Source: Verrucomicrobiota bacterium
GTDB taxonomy: Bacteria > Verrucomicrobiota > Verrucomicrobiia > CAIQCK01
NCBI GenBank assembly: GCA_016235595.1
Contig: JACRJX010000041.1
Location: 372,001-436,000 of the forward strand
Direction: 5' to 3'
Length of the DNA stretch: 64,000 nucleotides
Positions 52,236 through 60,491 of this stretch are shown here, one piece after another (position 1 is the first letter of the stretch; each line of letters begins with the position of its first letter). Both the position numbers and the translations under genes were made by a program. Below the pieces are notes generated by a model. That model had not been told where the DNA came from and ran no database searches. It saw nothing but the letters and a program-made list of their open reading frames with translations.

Positions 52236-53527
52236 GCGGCGTCCTTCCACTCCGGTTCGGGATCCATAGGTTCAAAACGTAGCGGCACCTGCAGGCTGAC
52301 AGAAACACCGCCATCCGCCAAGGGCTGCATGACCAGTTGCGCGTTGGCCCCGTAAAGCTCATGGAGCCGCGCGCGGGTGTTGGCCAGACCAATGCCGGGC
52401 CGGTTGGCGGCAGGAGCCGCGCCGAACACGCCCGTGCCACTGTTGCTGACGACCAGGTTCAGGAACGCGCCTTCGCGCTCGGCGCGAATCGCGACGACGC
52501 CGGGATTGCGCATGGGCTCAATACCGTGCCGAATGGCGTTCTCCGCCAGCGGCTGCAAGATCATCACCGGCACTTGCGCGTTGATCACGCCCGGATCGAT
52601 CTTCTTCTCGATGCGCAACCGATCGCCCAGTCGCATCTGCTCAATCTCCAGATAGCAGTCCAGAAACTCCAGTTCTTTGCGCAGCGACACCTCCTGCAAC
52701 TCGGAACGGTCGAGGGCCAGCCGCAACAGGTTGCTGAGATTGGCAATCATGTCGTCGGCAGCATGCGGATCCTTGTGGATCAGCGTGGCGATGGCATTCA
52801 GCGCATTGAAAAGGAAATGCGGGTGCAGCTGCATCTTCAGCGCCTGCAATCTCGCCTGCGCCAGGCTCGCGGACAACTCCAGTGCTTTACGCTCGCGCTC
52901 TTGCGAACGGCGGTAATAGGTCAGCGCGTGAACAGCACAAACGATCACCCAGTAAACAGGCACATGGGACCGCGCCCGCAACCAGAACCACGAAGTGGGC
53001 GGGGGCCTGCGCCCACGGCGATCCAGCGATCCACTGCGCGACGGGTCGGTTCTGGATTCCGTCCGCTCCCCCATGGAGAACGAGGACACATTTGTGCCGC
53101 CAACCCCGGAGGTCGACGTTGTGCCGGCCGGCAGGCCAAAGCCACGGTCAGTTTCGGTTCGCGGCGCGAAAGGAGATTGGCGTCGCTGCATCCAATCGCT
53201 CCTCCACGGCGTCGGCGGCAACATCCAATCTGCGATCCAGCCACAGGCTGCCACAGCCAGTGCGCAGCCGGCAATGTGACCGGGCACACTCAGCAGCAAC
53301 ATCTTTCGCTCGAACGGCAACCGCCGCGCCAGCCAGACAACCACGGGCGACAACAATGCCCACGGTGCCCAGTCACGCATGGAGATCCTCAGCGATTGCT
53401 CCCAACTGAACCCGGCGGCGAGGACGAAATAGCCGGCCATCGCCAGCGTCAGCAGCGTCCAGAACGCCAGACACGCGCCGCACACGATCAAGATTTGGCT
53501 CCGGCGCTTTCGCACGTTCAACATCAT
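52232..53527 (-). CDS. LytS/YehU-type sensor histidine kinase with odd insertion
   Basis: A 431-aa membrane kinase (start fixed by GAGGGA 7 nt upstream). Membrane helices near residues 12-36, 50-65, 77-100 and about 185-200. The His_kinase core has PHFLFNALNAIATL with the phospho-accepting His, YLEIEQMRLGDRL and the ATPase motifs PVMILQPLAENAIRHG and GIGLANTRARL. Between helices 3 and 4 (residues about 105-175) lies a Ser/Arg/Pro-rich stretch (SGSLDRRGRRPPPTS) with a hairpin in its DNA, unlike usual loops. Coupled to the LytTR regulator. Confidence 0.92.
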   Translation of the reverse strand: MMLNVRKRRSQILIVCGACLAFWTLLTLAMAGYFVLAAGFSWEQSLRISMRDWAPWALLSPVVVWLARRLPFERKMLLLSVPGHIAGCALAVAACGWIADWMLPPTPWRSDWMQRRQSPFAPRTETDRGFGLPAGTTSTSGVGGTNVSSFSMGERTESRTDPSRSGSLDRRGRRPPPTSWFWLRARSHVPVYWVIVCAVHALTYYRRSQERERKALELSASLAQARLQALKMQLHPHFLFNALNAIATLIHKDPHAADDMIANLSNLLRLALDRSELQEVSLRKELEFLDCYLEIEQMRLGDRLRIEKKIDPGVINAQVPVMILQPLAENAIRHGIEPMRNPGVVAIRAEREGAFLNLVVSNSGTGVFGAAPAANRPGIGLANTRARLHELYGANAQLVMQPLADGGVSVSLQVPLRFEPMDPEPEWKDAA

Positions 53528-53757
53528 AAACCGTTCCCTCTGATACGCACAAAGATTAAAACCGCCCCCACCGCCGGACAACGACACCGGGACGAACGCT
53601 TCTCTTCCCAAGGTCGACCGGGCAAAAGCAGTGATGAATGACAGAAAACTAAAACCGCCGGACAACAACGTCCGCTTTGCGCCGAGGCCACGCTCTGTTG
53701 GCAACTCGGGCGCGCGGCAGCTTTGACAACCTCAATCTTGCGCGTGCAGGCTGACGT

Positions 53758-54690
53758 TCACTTCTCCCGGCGGACCAGCGTTTGGAATGTCTTGTGAATG
53801 AACTCGATGTCGGACTGCACTTGCGGATAAACGGCAGCAGGCGCCCACGAGATGACTCGATAGGCGCACTCGTTCTCTTTGCTGATGTAAACCGTGCAAC
53901 AGTATCGCCGCTCGGTCCCATCCTGTGTGGCTCGGGCTTCTAACCGCATGGCTTCGAGCTTGTTGATGGTCGTCTTCTCCTCCTTCTCGACGACCACGTC
54001 AGGGTTTAGAGCGCGCACATCGGCCAGACAGCGGTCCCGCAACGCCAGCAGCGACGGCATTCCCCGCTCAACATAAACACGGGTCTGAGCGCGCAGCGTG
54101 TGCTGGTTCAACACAGCCACGGTGTCTTTGGGACGAACAGCAGGCAGATCCTCCAACCACTCACGCGCAGGCACGATGAAACCAAACTTCCACTGCTGGT
54201 CGATGAAATAACGCCCGCCGCGAGCCGCCGGGTTGTCGGGAACCTCTCGAACATGCGGCGGACTCTCAATCTTCCAAAGTTGCTGCGTGTAGGTAAAAAT
54301 GCCCACCAGCGCACCAAGCACCAACCCGATCGCACCGGCCAGATGGCCGCTCACCGTCCGATGGTGACCAGGAAAATAAATGCGAATGAACCCCATCAAC
54401 GCCAGCAGCACCGCTGCGCCGCTGCACACGTAGCGCGCGTAGTGAGTCACCCGTGTCAGCCGGTAAACTTGCTGGGCCAACAGCCACGGACCGAGAAGCT
54501 GTTCCACCGGCAGAAACGCAGCCAGCGCAATCGCCACCGATGCGTAAACGTAATGGTTTTTCCCCGCCCCCCGGGATTTCCAAACCCATATCAACCACCC
54601 GCCGCCCAGGACGACGATGGCCATGTAGATCAACGTCTCCAGCAACGCGCTTTCGTAATCTCCTGGCGTTGTTGAGCGAAATGGATTCAC
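53758..54690 (-). CDS. hypothetical membrane protein, 310 aa
   Basis: Four predicted membrane helices in the first 150 residues (LIYMAIVVLGGGWLIWVW, YVYASVAIALAAFLP, VCSGAAVLLALMGFI, LAGAIGLVLGALVGIFTY), followed by a soluble C-terminal domain of about 160 residues (WKFGFIVPAREWLEDLPAVR ... YISKENECAYRVISWAPAAV). The tail has a mix of strand and helix, with FIHKTFQTLVRREK at the end. No family recognised. Lies between ald and the kinase gene on the same strand. Confidence 0.7.
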   Translation of the reverse strand: MNPFRSTTPGDYESALLETLIYMAIVVLGGGWLIWVWKSRGAGKNHYVYASVAIALAAFLPVEQLLGPWLLAQQVYRLTRVTHYARYVCSGAAVLLALMGFIRIYFPGHHRTVSGHLAGAIGLVLGALVGIFTYTQQLWKIESPPHVREVPDNPAARGGRYFIDQQWKFGFIVPAREWLEDLPAVRPKDTVAVLNQHTLRAQTRVYVERGMPSLLALRDRCLADVRALNPDVVVEKEEKTTINKLEAMRLEARATQDGTERRYCCTVYISKENECAYRVISWAPAAVYPQVQSDIEFIHKTFQTLVRREK

Positions 54691-54717
54691 GATGCGCAGA
54701 ATACGGGTCGTCGCGGT

Positions 54718-55818
54718 TTACGGCTTGATCAGCGGCAACCGATATTGCTCGGCGATTTTGCCGAATGTAACGCCACCTTCGACCATGTTGAGACCCGATC
54801 GAATCGCGCTGTTCTCATCCACCGCGCGCCGCCAGCCCTTGTGGGCAATCTCCAGCACGCAGGGAAATGTCGCATTGGTCAGCGCAGAGGTCGAGGTGCG
54901 CGCCACCGCTCCGGGCATGTTCGTCACACAGTAATGAACGACACCATGCTTGATGAATGTCGGCGCGCCGTGCGTCGTCGGCCGCGACGTGGCAATACTG
55001 CCGCCCTGGTCAATCGCCACGTCCACAATCACCGCACCGTGTTTCATTTGTTTCACCAACGCCTCGCTCACCAGCACCGGCGCTTTCGCCCCCGGCACCA
55101 GCACCGCGCCAATGAGCAGGTCGGCGTGCTGCACGACATCGCGGATGTTGTAGTCATTGCTCATCAGCGTCGTGACGTTCTTAGGCATGACATCGTCCAG
55201 ATAACGCAGCCTTGGCAGCGACACATCGAGGATCGTCACGTCCGCGCCCAGACCCGCCGCCATCTTCGCCGCGTTGGCGCCGACGATGCCGCCGCCGATG
55301 ACGACCACCTTGGCCGGCGCCACGCCCGGCACGCCTGCCAGCAACAGCCCGCGTCCTTTGAAAGGCTCCTCCAGATACTTCGCCCCCTCATGCACCGCCA
55401 TCCGACCCGCGATTTCGCTCATCGGCACCAGCAGCGGCAACGACCCGTCCGCTGCCTGCACCGTCTCGTAGGCAATCGCCACAATGCGCGCCTTCATGGC
55501 TGCCTCGACCAACGCGCGGCTGGACGCAAAATGAAAATAGGTGAAGACGATTTGTTTCGGTTGTAACCGCCGGAACTCCGACGGTTGCGGCTCCTTCACC
55601 TTCACGATCATCCCGGCTCGCGCATAAACCTCTCGCGCAGAACCCACCACAGTCGCCCCGGCTTCGCGGTAATCCTCGTCGCTTGCGCCGCTGCCTTCCC
55701 CTGCGTCGCGCTGCACCAGCACTTGATGTCCCGCCTTGCGCAAGGCGTGCGCATGAACCGGCAGCAAGCCCACCCGATATTCGTGATTCTTGATTTCCCG
55801 AGGAATGCCGACGATCAT
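54718..55818 (-). CDS. ald: alanine dehydrogenase
   Basis: A 366-aa enzyme of the expected length for Ald (start MIVGIPREIKNHEYRVGLLP). The N-terminal domain has KEPQPSEF and the substrate Lys in VKVKEP, the NAD domain has VVIGGGIVGANAAKMAAGLG, and the C-terminal NMPGAVARTSTSALTNATFP is family typical. It converts L-alanine to pyruvate and ammonia with NAD+. A long structured leader with a terminator-like hairpin precedes it, so expression may be attenuated. Confidence 0.95.
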   Translation of the reverse strand: MIVGIPREIKNHEYRVGLLPVHAHALRKAGHQVLVQRDAGEGSGASDEDYREAGATVVGSAREVYARAGMIVKVKEPQPSEFRRLQPKQIVFTYFHFASSRALVEAAMKARIVAIAYETVQAADGSLPLLVPMSEIAGRMAVHEGAKYLEEPFKGRGLLLAGVPGVAPAKVVVIGGGIVGANAAKMAAGLGADVTILDVSLPRLRYLDDVMPKNVTTLMSNDYNIRDVVQHADLLIGAVLVPGAKAPVLVSEALVKQMKHGAVIVDVAIDQGGSIATSRPTTHGAPTFIKHGVVHYCVTNMPGAVARTSTSALTNATFPCVLEIAHKGWRRAVDENSAIRSGLNMVEGGVTFGKIAEQYRLPLIKP

Positions 55819-55891
55819 GTCGTGAGAATAGGAGCCGCGCCCCATAGCTGCAAGACAGAACAAATAACCGAAACACCACGCCCCCACCCGC

Positions 55892-55956
55892 AAAAAACAA
55901 GCTGGCGCGTGGACGATGGCGGACGACTTGCGCCCGCCGCCGTTTCACGCGCCAGC
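55892..55956 (-). terminator. strong hairpin with U run in the ald leader
   Basis: On the minus strand GCTGGCGCGTG (55956-55946) and CACGCGCCAGC (55911-55901) form an 11-bp perfect stem, with an inner GGCGG/CCGCC, followed by TTGTTTTTTG. It ends about 75 nt before the ald start codon, so it would stop or attenuate transcription into ald. Confidence 0.75.
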
Positions 55957-55984
55957 TCCGTTTTCTGGCACGGTGAAGAAAGTA

Positions 55985-56059
55985 GTGGGAGGCCCCCTGA
56001 TACCAGGGGGAACGACCAGACCGCCGAGTCGGTTGATCGCCTGAGGAATCACCTCCCAC
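55985..56059 (-). ncRNA. candidate cis-regulatory RNA upstream of ald
   Basis: On the minus strand GTGGGAGG pairs with CCTCCCAC (8 bp) and encloses three possible helices: TGAT...ATCA, ACCG/CGGT and the strong CCCCCTG-GTAT-CAGGGGG. This four-way-junction-like shape is followed by the terminator hairpin, the classical layout of a riboswitch or attenuator. CCGTGCCAG after it could pair with the left arm of the terminator (CTGGCGCG) as an alternative fold. It matches no aptamer consensus I remember; glycine and glutamine riboswitch signatures are absent. Confidence 0.5.
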
Positions 56060-56163
56060 AAAAACCGAATGTCAAACAGCTCTGTCGAACGTCACTTACT
56101 CTATCGACACCGAAAAATGGTCTCTTCAGAATAAAATGCAAGTGAAACTTGCTTTAGACGCTT

Positions 56164-56862
56164 TCAGATTTTTCTGGAAGGCGTACGCTCTTGTTCCCCG
56201 CGCGCCACTGCGTCAAGCAGCGCCTTCACCCGGCTCATCGCGCGTGCCCGGTGGCTGAGGGTGTTCTTCACGTCCTCGCCAAGCTCGGCGAACGTCAGTT
56301 CGCAGCCCACCGCCACAAAGAGCGGATCATAGCCAAACCCACCCACGCCGCGCGGCTCACACAGGAGGCGGCCTTCGCATGTCCCCGCGCACGATGCCAC
56401 CATTCGATCGTCGCGTTGCTCGCACGGCACGCCCATTTGTTTCGCCGCAGCCACCAATGCGGGCGAGGCGCCGGCAATGGCGATTACACACTGAAAGCGT
56501 GCGGTACGTTTCTCAGCCGGCACACCGGCCAGTGCGCGCAAGAGCTTCGCGTTATTCTGCTGGTCGTTGGGCCGCGGACCGCCAGACTCTTGCGCGTAAC
56601 GCGCCGACATCACGCCCGGCGCACCTCCAAGCGCATCCACTTCAAGCCCGGAGTCATCGGCGAGGGTAAACACGCCAAGCGGCGCGATCCGTGCCGCCCA
56701 GACCGCTTTCTTGGCTGCGTTGCCGGCGAACGTCGGCTCGTCTTCAACAACGTCAGGGGCTGACGGCACGGCATCCAAGCCAATCACCTCGAAACCGGAG
56801 CCGAGGATGGCGCGGAGTTCGCCGAGCTTGTGCCGGTTGCGTGTCGCTGCAAGTAGTTGCAT
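56164..56862 (-). CDS. rdgB: XTP/dITP diphosphatase (RdgB/HAM1)
   Basis: A 232-aa enzyme (start MQLLAATRNRHKLGELRAIL by homology; a longer frame upstream is discounted). Family signature ATRNRHKLGE, EDEPTFAGNAAKKA, LADDSGLEVDALGG, and GGFGYDPLFVA are intact. It removes non-canonical purine nucleotides. There is a family-atypical extra loop of about 20 residues around 130 (VAAAKQMGVPCEQRDDRM), and the C-terminus is longer than usual. Divergent from the amidohydrolase gene. Confidence 0.93.
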   Translation of the reverse strand: MQLLAATRNRHKLGELRAILGSGFEVIGLDAVPSAPDVVEDEPTFAGNAAKKAVWAARIAPLGVFTLADDSGLEVDALGGAPGVMSARYAQESGGPRPNDQQNNAKLLRALAGVPAEKRTARFQCVIAIAGASPALVAAAKQMGVPCEQRDDRMVASCAGTCEGRLLCEPRGVGGFGYDPLFVAVGCELTFAELGEDVKNTLSHRARAMSRVKALLDAVARGEQERTPSRKI

Positions 56863-56966
56863 GGGCGGAAAAGTGCGGACTGCTTCTGCGGAAGGCAAAC
56901 AAAAACTCGTGCGGAAATGGCAGACGTTCGCCGTGATATCCTGCCGTTTGTCGCGCCCAACCCCAC

Positions 56967-57974
56967 ATGCAAGTTTTGACGAGACAGATGAAACCGGTGG
57001 ACATGCACGTTCATATCGTGGGCAACGGCTCCAGCGGCAGCGGTTGCTGGGTGCGACCCCGTGGCCTGCACCGATTGCTGGCGGCATTCATGCTTCACCA
57101 TAACGGTCTGCCACACGACGCGCTCGCCCGCGACCTCGACCGGCTTTACCTTGAGGTGTTGCTCAAGTCCCTGCACTCCTCCTCGTTGGGTGCAGCCCTG
57201 ATTCTGGCGCACGACGACGTGCATGACGAATCTGGACGGCAGATGGAGGGCGTCGGATCGCTCTACGTGCCGAACGTTTACGTCCTCGGCCTCGCGCGCC
57301 GGTATCCGGAATTCCTGCCGGGAGTTTCGATTCATCCGGCGCGGCCCGACGCGATGGAGGAACTTGATCGCTGCCTCGCCGCAGGGGCCGTCATGATGAA
57401 GCTGCTGCCGAACTCGCAGAACATTGACTGCAATGACCATCGCTACACCCGGTTTTGGGAGCGCCTCGCTGAAGCCGGCCTGCCGTTGCTCGCGCACACC
57501 GGCGGCGAGCACACCGTGCCGATCCTCAGGCGCGAATGGGCCAATCCGCAAGTGCTGGAACGGCCGTTGCAGTGCGGCGTCACCGTCATTGCCGCGCACG
57601 TCGCTGGCAAGGGCGGCGTATTTGACCGCGACTACTTCGATGTGTTCACCGAAATGACCCGCCGCCACCCGCGCCTCTATGGCGACCTCAGCGCGTTGAA
57701 CATTCCGTTTCGCAGCAAACACCTCCGAGCCTGTTTGCGTGAACCGCTGATTCATCGGCTTTTGCACGGCAGCGATTTCCCCGTGCCGGTCATGGGCCAC
57801 TGGGCGCGGATGCGGGGGGTGGTGGACTGGGAAACATTCCGCCGCCTGGAGCGCGAGCCAAATCCATTGGAACGCGACTACCAACTCAAGCGCGCAATGG
57901 GTTTTCCTGTGGAAACCTTCACGCGCATCTGGCAACTTCTCCGCCAACCAACTGGCCGGTTTCTTGAACCATGA
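56967..57974 (+). CDS. amidohydrolase-2 family metal-dependent hydrolase
   Basis: A 335-aa cytoplasmic TIM barrel. Motif I VDMHVHIVGN (His-x-His), KLLPNSQNID with the bridging Lys region, LLAHTGGEH, VIAAHVAGKG and the late Asp in LHGSDFP are the metal-binding residues of the amidohydrolase superfamily. Met8 is an alternative start. Its stop overlaps the ATG of the following gene (ATGA), so both are coupled. Substrate unknown; related enzymes act on aromatic acids or lactones. Confidence 0.85.
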   Translation: MQVLTRQMKPVDMHVHIVGNGSSGSGCWVRPRGLHRLLAAFMLHHNGLPHDALARDLDRLYLEVLLKSLHSSSLGAALILAHDDVHDESGRQMEGVGSLYVPNVYVLGLARRYPEFLPGVSIHPARPDAMEELDRCLAAGAVMMKLLPNSQNIDCNDHRYTRFWERLAEAGLPLLAHTGGEHTVPILRREWANPQVLERPLQCGVTVIAAHVAGKGGVFDRDYFDVFTEMTRRHPRLYGDLSALNIPFRSKHLRACLREPLIHRLLHGSDFPVPVMGHWARMRGVVDWETFRRLEREPNPLERDYQLKRAMGFPVETFTRIWQLLRQPTGRFLEP

Positions 57975-60349
57975 AATATCAACTCGCCCTTCTCCTCGCA
58001 CTCGCGCAAGTCATCGCCGCCGACACGCAGCGGCCCGGCGACAACCTTGCGCTCGGCAAGCCCTGCACGTTCGATCCGAGGCCGAACTACAGTTACTGCA
58101 CCGACCCCGGCGACAAGACGCAACTCACCGACGGCGTGCACACGAAAGGCCACTTCTGGACTCAGAAGAGCACGGTCGGCTGGAGCGGCGCGGCGGGCAT
58201 CACCATTACGGTTGACCTCGGCGCCGTGCAGCCGATTCGCGGCGTGTCGTTCAACACCGCCGCGGGCGCAGCCCAGGTCACGTGGCCGGCAAGCATCGTC
58301 ATCCTCACCAGCGACGATGGCAAAAGCTTTCACCCAGCCGGCGAGTTGATCAACCTCAGCATGAAGCACGGCGCCGCGCCGCGCGACAAGTATGCCGTGC
58401 ATCGTTTTTGGACCGATGAGTTGCGCACGCACGGCCGCTTCGTGTCCTTCCTGGTGATGCCGGGCGGACCTTATACGTTCGTAGACGAGATCGAAATCTA
58501 TCATGGCGAGCCAGACTGGTTGAAGCTGCCGTTCAGCGGCGAAGGCGTGACGAATGCGAAAGCCTACCAACTCCACGCGGCGTTCGAGCAGCGCATCCGC
58601 AAAGACCTGATCGCCGTGCGCGAGGCCGCCGTGAAGCTGAAAGGCGACGCGTCGAAGAATATTCTACCTGAACTTGACGCCGTCGAGCGCGAGTTGCCGT
58701 CCATGCCACGGCGGCATGACCCAGCGTCGCGTGTCACGTTGCCGCTGAATCCGCTCCATGAGCGCGTCTTTCGCGCACAAGCGATGGTCTGGCGCGCGCA
58801 GAAGGCCGCCACGCTCGCCGCGTCGCCGGCAAATCCCTGGGACCCACTCGACATCACCGGCAAGCCATCGAAAAAGACCGGCGCTGTCAGCGTCACCATG
58901 ATGCAGAACGAATATCGCGCCGGCGCGCTCAACATCAGCAACGCCGGAGACAGCGCCGCTGAGTTGCGTTTACAGATCGCCGGCCTGCCCGGCGGAACGA
59001 ACCCGCCCTATGTCACCGTGCATGAGGTCGCATGGACCGACACGCGCAAAGGCATCGCCGTGGCGGCCGCGTTGCCGAAAGCGCGGCGCGACGGCGACGC
59101 ATTTATCATCACGGTGCCATCGGGCATGGTGCGTCAGGTCTGGTTCACGTTCCATCCGACTGACATCAAACCCGGCGCGCATCGTGGCACGATCTCGCTG
59201 GCCCGCGGGAAAACCAAGCTGCGCGTGCCGCTGACGTTGCGCGTCTATCCACTGCGGTTTCCCGATCAGCCAAAATTCCATCTCGGCGGGTGGGATTACA
59301 GCGACGCCGTCAAGGGCCGCGATGTGACGATGGAAAACCGCGACGCTTACATCCGCCACCTGCGTGAGCACTTCGTGGACTCGCCGTGGGCCACCGCCAG
59401 CGTGCTTCCTCACAACCTTGACACAGCGCGCTTTGACGAGTGGCTCCGGCTCTGGCCCGGCGCGCGGCAGTATTGCGTCTACGCGGCCGTGGGTGAGCAG
59501 ATCGGCCGGGCGAAGATGGGCACACCGGAGTTTGATGGGAAGGTTCGCGAATGGATTACATTCTGGGCCGGCCACGCAAAGAAATGCGGACTGCGGCCGG
59601 AGCAACTGGTCGTTCTTCTTGTGGACGAACCTGCCGAAGATCATCGCGACAATATCATTCTGGCGTGGGCGAAGGCGGTCCGCGCAGCGAACACGGGCGT
59701 GACGCTGTTTGAGGACGTCTGCCATGCCAACCCGCTGAAGGCCAACCAAGAGATGATCAAACTGTGCCATGTCCTCTGCCCGAACCGCCCCCATTTTCTG
59801 AGTTCCGCGGCGAGCTATCGCGACTACTTCGCCCAAAAACACGCCGAAGGCATGGAGCTGGCGTTTTACTCCTGCAACATCGGCGCGCGGCTGGCCGACC
59901 CGTATTCGTATTTCCGTCTGCAAGCATGGACGGCGTGGCAATACGGCGCCGAGGCGTCATACTTCTGGGCGTTCAGCGATTCCGGCGGCGGTTCGTCGTG
60001 GAACGAATACGCCATGACACACTCGACCTGCTATACACCGCTCTTTCTCGACCCAGCCACCGTTACGGGCAGCAAACAGATGGAGGCCATCCGAGAGAGC
60101 GCCGAAGACTACGAGTATTTTGTGATGTTGCGCGCCCGCATCGCCGCGGCGAAGAAAGCGGGACAAAAAGGTGCCGTCGTCGAACGCGCAGAGAAACTAC
60201 TGGCCACCGCCGCCGACCGCGTTCTCAACGCGCCTGACGCCGACAAACTGATGTGGACCGATTCGAAGGACCGAACGACGGCTGACCGCGTCCGCGCGGA
60301 AATGTTGGAAGCGATGACTGCATTGGTCGCGCCCAACGGCAACCGCTGA
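57971..60349 (+). CDS. exported DUF4091 glycosidase-like protein with N-terminal F5/8-type domain
   Basis: A 792-aa protein with a signal peptide (MKYQLALLLALAQVIAA). Residues 25-170: discoidin/F5-8C-like sandwich (NLALGKPCTFDP, TVDLGAVQPIRGVSFNTA). Residues 180-400: helix then beta domain. Residues 420-790: DUF4091 barrel (RAANTGVTLFEDVCHANPLK; YGAEASYFWAFSDSGGGSSW; the end MEAIRESAEDYEYFVML). DUF4091 proteins are widespread in glycan loci of Planctomycetes and Verrucomicrobia. Translationally coupled to the amidohydrolase. Sugar specificity unknown. Confidence 0.83.
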   Translation: MKYQLALLLALAQVIAADTQRPGDNLALGKPCTFDPRPNYSYCTDPGDKTQLTDGVHTKGHFWTQKSTVGWSGAAGITITVDLGAVQPIRGVSFNTAAGAAQVTWPASIVILTSDDGKSFHPAGELINLSMKHGAAPRDKYAVHRFWTDELRTHGRFVSFLVMPGGPYTFVDEIEIYHGEPDWLKLPFSGEGVTNAKAYQLHAAFEQRIRKDLIAVREAAVKLKGDASKNILPELDAVERELPSMPRRHDPASRVTLPLNPLHERVFRAQAMVWRAQKAATLAASPANPWDPLDITGKPSKKTGAVSVTMMQNEYRAGALNISNAGDSAAELRLQIAGLPGGTNPPYVTVHEVAWTDTRKGIAVAAALPKARRDGDAFIITVPSGMVRQVWFTFHPTDIKPGAHRGTISLARGKTKLRVPLTLRVYPLRFPDQPKFHLGGWDYSDAVKGRDVTMENRDAYIRHLREHFVDSPWATASVLPHNLDTARFDEWLRLWPGARQYCVYAAVGEQIGRAKMGTPEFDGKVREWITFWAGHAKKCGLRPEQLVVLLVDEPAEDHRDNIILAWAKAVRAANTGVTLFEDVCHANPLKANQEMIKLCHVLCPNRPHFLSSAASYRDYFAQKHAEGMELAFYSCNIGARLADPYSYFRLQAWTAWQYGAEASYFWAFSDSGGGSSWNEYAMTHSTCYTPLFLDPATVTGSKQMEAIRESAEDYEYFVMLRARIAAAKKAGQKGAVVERAEKLLATAADRVLNAPDADKLMWTDSKDRTTADRVRAEMLEAMTALVAPNGNR

Positions 60350-60491
60350 CAACGCCCTGCGCAACGAGGCGACCAGCTGGCCGCGATCCAGCCACGCCTT
60401 CGCAGCGGCTTTTGTGAGTCTGAGCCCGCGTGTAAATTCTCGCTAACGGAGCGGCGCGGTGGTATATACTACGCGTTACGGGAGAAGAGCC

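Noticed and set aside
55985..56059. Cloverleaf-like fold read as a tRNA (or tRNA-Sec)
   Set aside because: No GGTTC-type T loop, no D-loop GG and no fitting anticodon arm; stem lengths do not match any tRNA.
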